DNA of 64,000 nt, from NCBI GenBank assembly GCA_018267825.1, contig JAFDXR010000005.1, positions 186,001 through 250,000 of the forward strand. The letters run 5' to 3'. A program made the translations under genes and the position numbers. This DNA is from Bacteroidota bacterium (GTDB lineage: Bacteria; Bacteroidota; Bacteroidia; B-17B0; Aurantibacillaceae). Below are positions 1 to 8,769 of the stretch, one piece after another (positions within the stretch are counted from its first letter, which is position 1; each line of letters opens with the position of its first letter). Under the pieces are notes generated by a model, which searched no databases, was not told the DNA's origin, and saw nothing but the letters and a program-made list of their open reading frames with translations.

Positions 1-159
1 CAGAATATTTTTTTTTCCCTGCCGGGTAGTGATGATGTCAAAATTATGGTAGCCCTTTTTCTGATTGGCAGCAATAAAGTCCACATAAAATCGTTCGACA
101 CCACCAACTCCTGACACATCTCCGACCATTAGAAATATTGCTACCCGCTCGCGTATCAT
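1..159 (-). CDS. Glycosyltransferase, N-terminal fragment (cut by window edge)
   Basis: Only the first 53 codons are inside the window; the gene runs off the left edge. The ATG at 157-159 opens a frame with a hydrophobic beta strand followed by a glycine-rich GVGGVERF motif. This is the donor-side N-terminal pattern of GT-B glycosyltransferases of families 1 and 4, where a GGVE/GGAE stretch follows strand 1. It is the last visible gene of the minus-strand polysaccharide operon, 111 bp after the deacetylase-like gene. Sugar specificity cannot be told from the fragment. Confidence 0.75.
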   Translation of the reverse strand, partial: MIRERVAIFLMVGDVSGVGGVERFYVDFIAANQKKGYHNFDIITTRQGKKNIL

Positions 160-270
160 TTTATCCTTTAATTGACCAAGCTTTGCTTTCTTAAACTGCC
201 AACTCTATAATGGGCTTTAACGTTTTGAATTTTCAGTGTGCACACCAGCCTACAATTATAAAGTGTTCAG

Positions 271-1005
271 TTATCTGATACTAACTGTTCTCCGGTGTCC
301 AAAAGCTCCTTCCGTTTCAAAAACCTGATCGATCGTTCTGTTAAAATTATCAAGCAGGGCTTTGTCCCATAATACTTCGGTATTTTGACTTCCATCTCCC
401 ACCCACCACATGGGATGAATGAGTAACTGAATTCGGTTCTCGGTTGCTGATTTAAAAAGGTCCCAGGCCGGCAGATGCTTCCATACCATGTTGGAATCGG
501 ATATATAAAAAATACCTTTCATATCGTCTTTATCATACGTATTGATAAAACCTTTCAATTTAAATTCATTTTTCAGAATTCTCGGCCCGGGTTGATGAAA
601 GGATATGACTTTAATTTCACGTGAAAACATTTTTCCCAGAATCTCTGCTTCAACTTCAATCATTTCCTGAAGCGAACGGTCTATATCCGGATAAAAAGCC
701 TCATCGTAATGCAGTGCCAACTGGTGACCGAGCTCAAGTATTCTTTCAACACAACGGTGGTTATGACGTCCGAACAGGTTGTAAACCGGCGATCTCAGCA
801 TGACAAAAAAAGTTGATTTGACACCGAGTTGAAACTCTACTTCTGCTATTTTCATTGCGGCATCAAGGTCATTGTCGATATCATGCCGGAGCAGACATGA
901 CTTTCCGGGAGGCGCAGGTTCATTAAAAAAAACAAAAGTGTAGCCGGCATCCAATGCTGTTTTCAATAAACTCTGATAACCGGAAACTGAAAATACTTTT
1001 TCCAT
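271..1005 (-). CDS. Polysaccharide deacetylase-like protein
   Basis: A 244-residue protein with features of the NodB/WbmS-like deacetylase fold. A strand ending in LRHDID (near residue 40) corresponds to the metal-binding and catalytic Asp pair of motif 1. A GHQLALHYD stretch near residue 95 resembles motif 2, although the usual HxxxH is not clear. WbmS-type proteins occur in O-antigen loci, so removal of an acetyl group from a sugar is a reasonable guess but not proven. I start it at the ATG at 1003-1005, 10 bp after the methyltransferase stop codon, because the longer frame up to 1089 would only add sequence overlapping the upstream gene and no domain. Confidence 0.7.
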   Translation of the reverse strand: MEKVFSVSGYQSLLKTALDAGYTFVFFNEPAPPGKSCLLRHDIDNDLDAAMKIAEVEFQLGVKSTFFVMLRSPVYNLFGRHNHRCVERILELGHQLALHYDEAFYPDIDRSLQEMIEVEAEILGKMFSREIKVISFHQPGPRILKNEFKLKGFINTYDKDDMKGIFYISDSNMVWKHLPAWDLFKSATENRIQLLIHPMWWVGDGSQNTEVLWDKALLDNFNRTIDQVFETEGAFGHRRTVSIR

Positions 1006-1015
1006 CTGTTTTATA

Positions 1016-1897
1016 TTAGCTTTTCTTTGGAGTTCCCTGCATCGTAATTCCGTAATGATCCACGAACTCATGTGTAATCTCAAGTCCATTGTTACTGAAC
1101 CATGTTCTTATTTCTTCCACATCGTATCTTTCGCAATTCTGCGGGTGATACCAGTCATAATTGATTGCCGAATTTGCAGGAAAAGAAAAGTCGTTTGACC
1201 AGAAGCACTTCATAAAATAATGATAAATGAACCTCTGGAGGTCATATTCGCCGGCTTCAATTTTCAAAACATCGACCTGGGGTACTTTAATTTTGATATT
1301 GAGATCCGACAACATCTTCCCCAGTTCTGTTATCTGGTCGCATTTTTTAATAGCTTCCTCGTAACTCATACCTTTAATGGCATCACGGATATAATCATCA
1401 ACAAACTCCCGAACGGGCGCCTTTTTCTTATACACATAAATAGCTATAATACCATTGGCAGCCAGGTTATTCGTAACCAGGTTTTTGAACCCAAGCTCAG
1501 GGTTATTTGTATGGTGCAATACTTCCTGGCAATATATAAAATCGAATTTCCCGAATCTGGAATTATCTTCCAGCAGATCGGCCTGATGAGCCGCTATATT
1601 GTTGTAAGCTTTTAAATTGTTTCCCGCCACCTCATAAGCCACAAGATCGATTCCAGTAACCTGCGCTTCAGGTTTTGCATTTTCGCGCAACAAAGCTGTA
1701 ACTCTGCCGTTGCCGCATCCTGCGTCCAGAATCGTGTTTTTATCGGATAAAAACTGTCGAAACTCTTCGACTGACTTCCAGCCATTGCGATTGAGTATCC
1801 AGGTCTGTACTTCAGAGCCGGCTCTCAATGTCTCGGTAAAGGCGAGGTCCTGGTTATTCTCCCATTTATCTTTAAAGCTTGTTTTTGTATTATTCAT
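1016..1897 (-). CDS. SAM-dependent class I methyltransferase
   Basis: A 293-residue methyltransferase. Motif I of the Rossmann fold is clear near residues 56-65 (ILDAGCGNGRV), followed by an acidic residue at the end of strand 2 (GIDLVAYE) and the post-I/motif-II stretch FDFIYCQEVLHHTNNP, typical of the Methyltransf_11/25 group. It probably methylates a sugar or a late polysaccharide intermediate in the cytoplasm. The start overlaps the stop of the upstream epimerase gene by 8 bp, so the two are likely translationally coupled. The C-terminal 100 residues are aromatic-rich and match no motif I know. Confidence 0.85.
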   Translation of the reverse strand: MNNTKTSFKDKWENNQDLAFTETLRAGSEVQTWILNRNGWKSVEEFRQFLSDKNTILDAGCGNGRVTALLRENAKPEAQVTGIDLVAYEVAGNNLKAYNNIAAHQADLLEDNSRFGKFDFIYCQEVLHHTNNPELGFKNLVTNNLAANGIIAIYVYKKKAPVREFVDDYIRDAIKGMSYEEAIKKCDQITELGKMLSDLNIKIKVPQVDVLKIEAGEYDLQRFIYHYFMKCFWSNDFSFPANSAINYDWYHPQNCERYDVEEIRTWFSNNGLEITHEFVDHYGITMQGTPKKS

Positions 1898-2774
1898 GGC
1901 TTATGCTTTTAATAAGTTTGTCGACTCCCATCTCAAAATTGATCGCAGGCGTGAACAAAATATGTTTCATTTTTTGAATATCTCCGATCAGGTTTTTAGG
2001 TTCAGAATCCGTATACTCAAATATTGGTTCTATACCTGTCTTTGCTGAAATCGTTTCTGCAATTTCCTTGATCGAGAGGTCCTCTGTTCCTCCAATATTG
2101 ATCTTATCAGAATGGCTCAACTTTAATGTATTTACAACAGCGTGTGCAGCATCAACTACATAAACCGGGTTTATTTTGATTCCACCAGTACCCGCCAATA
2201 TAATAGGGATGCGGTTTAACACGGAATTTACAAGACGCGGAATCAGCATGGTCTTATTCTGTCGTTCACCATACACAAAAAAGAAACGCAATTGGATCAC
2301 ATCAAAAAATACCGAGTAATTATCTGCTAAAATCTCAGAACATAATTTTGTTGATAGATAAAAACCCAGTTCTCCGTTACCCATCACGGGCGAATCTTCA
2401 GTAAAACCAATATCTTTATTTCCATAAACCCCACCCGAAGATGCATAAATAAACTTTCCTGCGCCGGCCTGCCTGGCATATTCCAGAAGTTTAAGTGTAC
2501 TTACTGTATTGGTATCAAAAACTTCGAGGGCACTCTGCGGAAAATTCCTGAATTTTTCTGATTGTGCAAAATGGAAGACTGCATCAAGTTTCTGAGGCAG
2601 TAAGGTTATAAATTCAGCCTGCTGAAGATCTGTGCGGATATGTTTATAATTTTCTGCCTGCACAAGCTGACTTGTTCTGGCAAGGCCATAAATCGTATGA
2701 TCCGGATTGTTACAAAGCAACTTTGCCACCTCATAGCCCAATAATCCGTTTACCCCTGTAATTAAAATATTCAT
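1890..2774 (-). CDS. NAD(P)-dependent epimerase/dehydratase (extended SDR)
   Basis: A 294-residue extended short-chain dehydrogenase/reductase. The nucleotide-binding motif GVNGLLG lies at residues 7-13. The active-site serine is in YASSGGVYG and the catalytic pair is in FYLSTK. It most likely works on a nucleotide-sugar (epimerase, dehydratase or reductase); the substrate is unknown. The ATG at 2772-2774 places the Rossmann motif at the usual distance from the N-terminus. The longer frame to 2840 would add 22 residues overlapping the upstream glycosyltransferase gene and is not credible. Confidence 0.85.
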   Translation of the reverse strand: MNILITGVNGLLGYEVAKLLCNNPDHTIYGLARTSQLVQAENYKHIRTDLQQAEFITLLPQKLDAVFHFAQSEKFRNFPQSALEVFDTNTVSTLKLLEYARQAGAGKFIYASSGGVYGNKDIGFTEDSPVMGNGELGFYLSTKLCSEILADNYSVFFDVIQLRFFFVYGERQNKTMLIPRLVNSVLNRIPIILAGTGGIKINPVYVVDAAHAVVNTLKLSHSDKINIGGTEDLSIKEIAETISAKTGIEPIFEYTDSEPKNLIGDIQKMKHILFTPAINFEMGVDKLIKSISHE

Positions 2775-2796
2775 GGTTGTGCGTTCTCTTTTTGAT

Positions 2797-3897
2797 TTAT
2801 GATAATAGCTCTTCGTAAACAGCTTTGTAACGCATGGCAATTGCCTGATTGTTGTGCAGATTCATTACTGAAGACTGTGTGACGCGACGTTTTCCTTCGA
2901 GTTTGTCAGGATGGTCTATGAAATATCTGATGGTGCTTTCGAGTGTATCGAGATCAGCAAGTATAAGTCCGGAATTCTCGATGTCAGGCGTAATAAACTC
3001 CTTTCGTACATACGTTATTGCAGGAACACCACAATACAAACTTTCAATTTGAGCATTGGCATAATAACCCATTTTCATTTTCCCGACAGACAAATGTGCT
3101 GTTTTATACTCTTCAAGAACACTATCATTAGACACCTTGCTCAAATGCACAAAATCTATATCATAACCCTGCCGCCTGAGATTATCAATAGCCTGAATAA
3201 TATATTTTGTCCCTTCAATTCCCGGATGATTCGTTACATGTACGATTTTAAATGTTTTTGACTTCGGATGTGTCAGATCAGGTAGTGGTAATGGCGGAAA
3301 GAAAAAAGGAATATGTTCTGCATGAGGTACAAAGTCCTTCATGTCGGGTGTTGTCACAAAAAAATGATCCGCTTGTTGCTTACTCAGTGTTCTTCTGAAA
3401 ACGTTAATAGGATCTTTACATATCCGCGCATTATAATCGCAATCCTGACAGATATTCATAGCCGGATGCAATTTCATATTAAGTTCTCTGTCGCGTTCGG
3501 CACAACCCCTGCCGTGAACCACCCATTTACCGCCGAGCATCCTGAAAAATTTCATCTCCCAGGCAGATTGAGTAAGCGTCATCATAAAATGCGAATGAAT
3601 AATTTCATAACGTGAAACAACTTTCCAGAAAAAAAAGAACTCCCTGAAAAGTTCCTTTGCAGAAACATGCCCATAGGATTTCCGGAAAGTATAGTCCGAT
3701 TGCCATTCCCCGTTTCCATCAATGGCGAGGTAATCAGCGTTTACTCCATTTTGCCTGAGAATTTTGACAGTGTAAAAAGCAATATGAACCATGTAGGAAA
3801 TATGCAGAACTGACTTCCTTTTTTTTCTCATCAAACCTACAGGTATAAGCAGATAACTTAAACCCTGGGTAATGATAATGGCCAGTCTGAGTTTCAT
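2797..3897 (-). CDS. Glycosyltransferase, GT-B fold
   Basis: A 366-residue protein with a hydrophobic N-terminus, a SHFMMTLTQSAWEMKF stretch in the acceptor half, and a C-terminal GT4-like donor half containing KIVHVTNHPGIEGTKYIIQAID and, near residue 290, an ESLYCGVPAITY loop, the usual E-x7-type nucleotide-sugar contact region. Four cysteines around residues 120-150 (CAERD, CQDCDYNARIC) resemble a structural metal site and are uncommon in this superfamily. The start codon overlaps the end of the wbpP-like gene by 4 bp. Predicted to act at the cytoplasmic face of the inner membrane in repeat-unit assembly. Confidence 0.8.
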   Translation of the reverse strand: MKLRLAIIITQGLSYLLIPVGLMRKKRKSVLHISYMVHIAFYTVKILRQNGVNADYLAIDGNGEWQSDYTFRKSYGHVSAKELFREFFFFWKVVSRYEIIHSHFMMTLTQSAWEMKFFRMLGGKWVVHGRGCAERDRELNMKLHPAMNICQDCDYNARICKDPINVFRRTLSKQQADHFFVTTPDMKDFVPHAEHIPFFFPPLPLPDLTHPKSKTFKIVHVTNHPGIEGTKYIIQAIDNLRRQGYDIDFVHLSKVSNDSVLEEYKTAHLSVGKMKMGYYANAQIESLYCGVPAITYVRKEFITPDIENSGLILADLDTLESTIRYFIDHPDKLEGKRRVTQSSVMNLHNNQAIAMRYKAVYEELLS

Positions 3898-4889
3898 CCG
3901 TTTTTTGCGAGTTGAGCCTTATACCAGGACACAGTAATTTCAAGTCCTTTATTAATCTCGATTGTCGGTTTAAATCCAAGTTTTTCTTTGGCTTTGGATA
4001 TATCGGCAAAACTATCTTTTATATCGCCTTTTCGTTCTGGCTGGTAATTTGGCTTTATATCGGACCCTACAGATTCGGCAATTTTGGTAAAAAGTGCATT
4101 CAATGAAGTTGTTCCGCCATAAGCGATATTATAAATCTGGTTCACAGCTTCTTTATTTTCGGTTAAAGCAGCCAGCAGGTTTGCCTGGATGACATTTTCC
4201 ACAAAAGTAAAATCACGGGTTGTAGTCCCGTCTCCAAAGATACTGGGGGAGCGGGCACTCAGCAGTTCATTAATAAATATAGGGATTACGGCTGCATAAG
4301 GACCATTTATATTTTGTTTAGGCCCAAACACATTAAAATACCTCAAGCCGATCACTTCGAGTCCATATGTTTTTGCGAAAACATCAGCATAAAGTTCATT
4401 CGCTTTTTTGGTAACCGCATAGGGCGACAGCAGCTCTCCAGTTTTCATTTCTGTTTTAGGCATGGTCTTATCATTGCCATAAACAGAAGAAGATGAAGCG
4501 TATACAAAGCGCTTAACATGGTGCTGCACAGATGCCTGGAGCATATTCAGAAATCCATTTACATTCACATTATTTGAAGCAACAGGATCTTTTATACTCC
4601 GCGGCACGCTGCCAAGTGCGGCCTGGTGCAGCACGTAGTCAGCGCCGTCGCATGCCAGGCTACAATCCTCCGGATTTGTAATATCTCCCTCTATAAGCCT
4701 GAAGTTTTTATACTTTTCAAAGCCAGCCAGATTTTCCCGGTAGCCCGTAGAAAAATTGTCAAGAATACGCACTTCACGGGCATTGTTGACAAGCAGAAAT
4801 TCGGCCAGGTTACTGCCGATGAAGCCAGCTCCACCGGTAACCAAAAAAGTCATTTTTGAAATATCGACTGGTGATTTATATGAAAACAT
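3894..4889 (-). CDS. wbpP: UDP-GlcNAc(A) C4-epimerase, WbpP/TviC type
   Basis: A 331-residue extended SDR. It has GGAGFIGS near residues 19-26, the block HQAALGSVPRSI that is characteristic of the WbpP/TviC/WbgU epimerases of N-acetylated UDP-hexoses, the serine-rich YASSSSVYG, and the YAVTK catalytic pair. Known members interconvert UDP-GlcNAc and UDP-GalNAc or the corresponding uronic acids, supplying precursors for O-antigen and Vi-type polymers. No UDP-GlcNAc 6-dehydrogenase lies in the window, so I cannot decide between the neutral sugar and the uronate. It overlaps the downstream glycosyltransferase by 4 bp and follows the asnB-like gene by 3 bp. Confidence 0.85.
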   Translation of the reverse strand: MFSYKSPVDISKMTFLVTGGAGFIGSNLAEFLLVNNAREVRILDNFSTGYRENLAGFEKYKNFRLIEGDITNPEDCSLACDGADYVLHQAALGSVPRSIKDPVASNNVNVNGFLNMLQASVQHHVKRFVYASSSSVYGNDKTMPKTEMKTGELLSPYAVTKKANELYADVFAKTYGLEVIGLRYFNVFGPKQNINGPYAAVIPIFINELLSARSPSIFGDGTTTRDFTFVENVIQANLLAALTENKEAVNQIYNIAYGGTTSLNALFTKIAESVGSDIKPNYQPERKGDIKDSFADISKAKEKLGFKPTIEINKGLEITVSWYKAQLAKNG

Positions 4890-4892
4890 ATT

Positions 4893-6725
4893 TTAAGATT
4901 TTTCGTATTGTGTTAACCATTCTTCAAGAAATAATATAAGCCATAAAGCTCCGCTATGATTCTTTGAAATGAGTTCATGAATAACATTCTGATCAAAATA
5001 AGTTCTGATCAGTGAATTTTGCGAAAGAATGCGATCCTGTAGCAGACCATTCAATTCTCCCTCATGCGAAAACCATCTGGAAATCGGAACACCAAAGCCC
5101 TGCTTACGGCGATGAATGAATTCGGCCGGAAAGTGTTTCATCAGAATTCCCTTAAGCAGGAGTTTGCCCCGCCACTCACCGGATCTATTATTGATATTGA
5201 ATTCCTCCGGAATACTGGCGGCAAACTCCCATACTTCCTTATCAATGAGTGGTGTTCGTACTTCAAGGCTATGAATCATGCTGGCTGTATCAACCTTAGT
5301 CAGGATGTCAAAATTCATATAGGTTTTCATATCGAGGTATTGAACCTTATTCACCTTACTGCATGATTTTGCTTTATTGTATATCTCCTGAAAACCTGTT
5401 GGCATATCGGAAATATATTGATGGTATTCTTTATTCCAGAGCTTTGTACGCCAGTCTTTCTGAAGGTAGCTCATATAACTGAGCCATGTATTGAGTGTAT
5501 CGTATTTCGGATACCGTTTCGGGAAGAGCATTTCAGCATAAGGAAACAGCTTTTTCTTAATACCGGTTCTGAAATTCACAGGCATGTACCGCATATACTG
5601 TGTATATGTATTGTATCCTGCAAATCCTTCATCACCACCATCACCGCTTAACACCATCGTAACGTGCTTACGGGCCAGCTCACACACATAATAGGTAGGT
5701 ATAGCAGAACTATCACCAAAAGGTTCGCCGTAATGCTGCACCAGCTTCGGTAATACATGGAGTGCGTCGGGTTTTACAATTTCAACATGATGGTTTGTCC
5801 CGAATTTTTTTGCAACGACTTCCGAGTATTTCAACTCATTGTACTCCTCTTCTTCAAAACCAATGCTGAAAGTTTCTACTTTCTTGTTCAGCACTTCACT
5901 CATGTAGCCAACGACCAAACTGGAATCAATGCCACCGGAAAGAAAAGCACCAAAAGGGACATCCGAAACAAGATGAGCTTTCACGGAGTTTTTAATAACG
6001 TGCTCTGTAGCTTCTACCCATTCTTTTTCTGTGCGAACTTTCTTTTTACTGAAATCAAGATCCCAATAAGGAATCTGATTGCTTATATTACCTGAAAAAT
6101 CGATGGTAATGTAATGTGCAGCTTTTAGCTTGCGGATAGATTTAAAAACAGTTAAAGGTGCCGGAATGTACTGCAACCACAAATACTGATCAATGGCATT
6201 GAGATCTATTTCTTTATTGAAGCCAGGCAATTTCCTGAATTGCTGCAGTTCGCTGCCAAACGCAATAATGTCTCCGGACTGATAGTAAAACAATGGCTTA
6301 ATTCCGAAATGATCCCTGGCAATAAATAATTTTTTCGTTTCCAGATCCATAATAGCAAAAGCAAACATGCCCCTGAAATGCTCCAGACAACGTTCTCCCC
6401 ATTCACGATAAGCATAAATAATCACTTCCGTATCAGAGCTTGTTTTAAAAACATAACCTGATCCGGTTAAACGTTCTTTAATCTCTTTATAATTATAAAG
6501 TTCTCCGTTATAGGTAATCCATATTTTCCCGGAGTTATCGGACATGGGCTGGGCACCTGACTCAAGGTCAATGATAGAAAGGCGTCTGTGACCAATCGCA
6601 ATATTATCTGCTATTTTATGCCCGAAGCCATCGGGGCCTCGGTGGGCAATGGCATCTGTCATTTGCCTGATGACTTCTTCGGAAGCATGTCCATTTAAAT
6701 TTATATAACCGGCAATTCCGCACAT
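4893..6725 (-). CDS. asnB: AsnB-type glutamine-dependent amidotransferase 1
   Basis: A 610-residue class II glutamine amidotransferase fused to an ATP-pyrophosphatase synthetase domain. Cys2 follows the initiator Met (MCGIAGYI) and is the glutaminase nucleophile; RGPDG is near residue 32; the synthetase P-loop SGGIDSS is near residue 265, followed by LSGDGGDEGFAGY. Housekeeping asparagine synthase has the same architecture, but family members in O-antigen loci (for example WbpS) amidate uronic-acid sugars. Position inside the sugar operon, 6 bp after a glycosyltransferase, favours sugar amidation; the sequence itself does not prove it. A second, diverged copy lies at 13381-15279. Confidence 0.9.
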   Translation of the reverse strand: MCGIAGYINLNGHASEEVIRQMTDAIAHRGPDGFGHKIADNIAIGHRRLSIIDLESGAQPMSDNSGKIWITYNGELYNYKEIKERLTGSGYVFKTSSDTEVIIYAYREWGERCLEHFRGMFAFAIMDLETKKLFIARDHFGIKPLFYYQSGDIIAFGSELQQFRKLPGFNKEIDLNAIDQYLWLQYIPAPLTVFKSIRKLKAAHYITIDFSGNISNQIPYWDLDFSKKKVRTEKEWVEATEHVIKNSVKAHLVSDVPFGAFLSGGIDSSLVVGYMSEVLNKKVETFSIGFEEEEYNELKYSEVVAKKFGTNHHVEIVKPDALHVLPKLVQHYGEPFGDSSAIPTYYVCELARKHVTMVLSGDGGDEGFAGYNTYTQYMRYMPVNFRTGIKKKLFPYAEMLFPKRYPKYDTLNTWLSYMSYLQKDWRTKLWNKEYHQYISDMPTGFQEIYNKAKSCSKVNKVQYLDMKTYMNFDILTKVDTASMIHSLEVRTPLIDKEVWEFAASIPEEFNINNRSGEWRGKLLLKGILMKHFPAEFIHRRKQGFGVPISRWFSHEGELNGLLQDRILSQNSLIRTYFDQNVIHELISKNHSGALWLILFLEEWLTQYEKS

Positions 6726-6731
6726 ATCGTC

Positions 6732-7964
6732 TTAGTGTTTTCTGATCGTTTCCTGATAAAGATTCATGAGTTCTTCAAGAACTATATCAGGGCTTAATTT
6801 TTGTGTTCTTTCGAATGCTTTCTGCTCCATGGTTTGTTTTTCAATTGCATCCATAGATAACACTTTAGAAATGGAATTGTATAAAGCTTTATGGTCATCC
6901 ACTTCTATAACAAATCCATTTTTCCCGTCATCGATCAGCTGGTCAAAACCATTTCCTTTCGTTCCTATTACAATTTTAGAATGTGCCATGGATTCAATAC
7001 AGGTATTCGGAAAATTATCGGTTCTTGAAGGCAGTGTTACCAGGGCTGCATTCCGGATTATAGGAAAAAGGGTGTTTTGTCGCTGTGAAGGTATGTAGAT
7101 GATTCTTTTCTGGTATGGCGAGGCTTTTTCCAGAAGATAATCCCAAACGTCTTTTCCGTTTAATGTATTGTTCAATTGTTTCCCAACGAACACATAATAG
7201 AGATCGGGATGTTTTTCAAGCAAATCGTGTATCATTTCGGCAATTGTTCCCACACCTTTAATAAGGCCAATAGATCCGAAAAAGAGAATGTATTTCTTTC
7301 CCAGAAGTAATTCATTGTAAACGGAAGAATCTTCTGGTTGGGAAGGTCTGATGTAGGGTGTTTCAATAATGCGGATCTGCTTCCCGATCTTTGGCTCCGT
7401 CATGGCTGCAATCATTTTACTGGGGCCAAAAACGGCATCGGCTTTTTCCATGGCATCATACTCGAATTGAGCCTGGATTTTCATCCGCAAATCACTCGCC
7501 CCATATCCGCCCATTTTCTGGCACAATTCAGTAGATCCTGAAAGCCTTACAACACAAGGGATTTTTTTCTCCCGATAAAAAGAAAGACCACCTAAATGTG
7601 AGTAATGTACAATATCGATTCTTGATTGTCTGTTTGCTTCGGAAATATATCTATTCGTTACTTTTGAAACATGCCTGAGTTGTAAAAGGTATTGTAACCT
7701 GGGATTAATCAGAAAACCAAGTCCGAATCTCCCAAACCAATACTTAACGATCCAACCTCTGTCCTGAATACATATTCTTACTACTCTGATATCCTCGTAA
7801 AGAAAACGCTCTACCGCATCTTGTTCAGCCTTTAAAGAGACGTAAACAGTTACCTCATGCTTTTGCGACAGCAACCACTTCGCAAGTTTATATGTATAAT
7901 TCGCCAGGCCGCCATCAAATATTTTCTCTGAAACGAATTCAGTTGTTGCTATTGCAATATTCAT
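6732..7964 (-). CDS. Glycosyltransferase family 4
   Basis: A 410-residue GT-B glycosyltransferase. The N-terminal domain begins with a strand and GGLANYTYKLAKWL, the acceptor-side glycine loop typical of GT4. The C-terminal domain carries ILFFGSIGLIKGVGTIAEMI (the start of the donor domain) and PSRTDNFPNTCIESMAHSKIVIGTKGNG, the E-x7-E-like nucleotide-sugar binding region. It should transfer a hexose from a nucleotide-sugar onto the lipid-linked repeat unit. A 40-bp gap separates it from the HisF-like gene upstream. Confidence 0.9.
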   Translation of the reverse strand: MNIAIATTEFVSEKIFDGGLANYTYKLAKWLLSQKHEVTVYVSLKAEQDAVERFLYEDIRVVRICIQDRGWIVKYWFGRFGLGFLINPRLQYLLQLRHVSKVTNRYISEANRQSRIDIVHYSHLGGLSFYREKKIPCVVRLSGSTELCQKMGGYGASDLRMKIQAQFEYDAMEKADAVFGPSKMIAAMTEPKIGKQIRIIETPYIRPSQPEDSSVYNELLLGKKYILFFGSIGLIKGVGTIAEMIHDLLEKHPDLYYVFVGKQLNNTLNGKDVWDYLLEKASPYQKRIIYIPSQRQNTLFPIIRNAALVTLPSRTDNFPNTCIESMAHSKIVIGTKGNGFDQLIDDGKNGFVIEVDDHKALYNSISKVLSMDAIEKQTMEQKAFERTQKLSPDIVLEELMNLYQETIRKH

Positions 7965-8004
7965 TTCAGTTGGTAATGATTCGCTCCTTTATTTATACTA
8001 CGCA

Positions 8005-8769
8005 TCACTCCTTAAGTCTTTTTTCGAGTAATGTTTTATCCGGGAAATTAACGAGTACTCCGAATCCCTTTTTCTGATACACCACCATGCTTCCCATAGC
8101 GACCGCATCAGCACGACCAATTTTGATGGCATTTACAAGATCATCTATACTCCCAGCACCACCCTGTGCAATAACTGGCACTTTAGAACTTTCTGAAATT
8201 TCACGGATCAAGTCAAAATCCATTCCGGCCCAAGTTCCTTCACGGTTTACATTTGTCAACAAAACTTCTCCAACTCCTGCATCTTCAAGTATTTTTAACC
8301 ACTCCACCGGAGTATGTTTAGACCTGGAATTTCCCGAATTTGAAACAACTCCATATTTTCCGAACAGGTTTTTCTTCACATCAATAGCTCCTACTACAGC
8401 CTGGGAACCATATACCGTTACTATCTGGCTTATCAGATCCGGGTTTTTATGAGCCGCTGTATTAATTGCCACTTTCTCAATGCCTATACTAAAAATACGC
8501 TGAGCCTGTTCAAAGGTTCTGATGCCTCCGCCATATGCCAATGGCATAAAACATTCATTCGCTATTTCCGTCAATAATTTATAATTAGGTTCCTGATTAT
8601 TGGGAGAAGCCTCAATATCCAGAAGTATGAGTTCATCCACCTCTTTTTCATTAAAAATACGGATGGTGTTAATAGGATCTCCAACGTAAGATGGATTTCT
8701 GAAATTAACAGTTTTCACCAACCCCTCATTTTTGAGTAACAAGCAAGGAATAAATCGGGTAAGAAGCAT
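8005..8769 (-). CDS. HisF-like cyclase subunit of the LPS/acetamidino-sugar type (HisF2/WbpI-like)
   Basis: A 254-residue TIM-barrel relative of imidazole glycerol phosphate synthase subunit HisF. In histidine-pathway HisF the first strand reads IPCLDV and Asp11 is the general acid/base. Here it reads IPCLLLKNEGLVKT, so that aspartate is a leucine. The second catalytic aspartate is kept in VVGAIDVKK near residue 129. The block RIFNEKEVDELILLDIEAS is the signature I associate with the O-antigen versions that, with HisH and a PseA/WbpG-type enzyme, deliver ammonia for amidino-sugar formation. The stop codon region is separated by 40 bp from the next gene; the start overlaps the hisH-like stop by 1 bp, which fits a complex. 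Confidence 0.85.
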   Translation of the reverse strand: MLLTRFIPCLLLKNEGLVKTVNFRNPSYVGDPINTIRIFNEKEVDELILLDIEASPNNQEPNYKLLTEIANECFMPLAYGGGIRTFEQAQRIFSIGIEKVAINTAAHKNPDLISQIVTVYGSQAVVGAIDVKKNLFGKYGVVSNSGNSRSKHTPVEWLKILEDAGVGEVLLTNVNREGTWAGMDFDLIREISESSKVPVIAQGGAGSIDDLVNAIKIGRADAVAMGSMVVYQKKGFGVLVNFPDKTLLEKRLKE

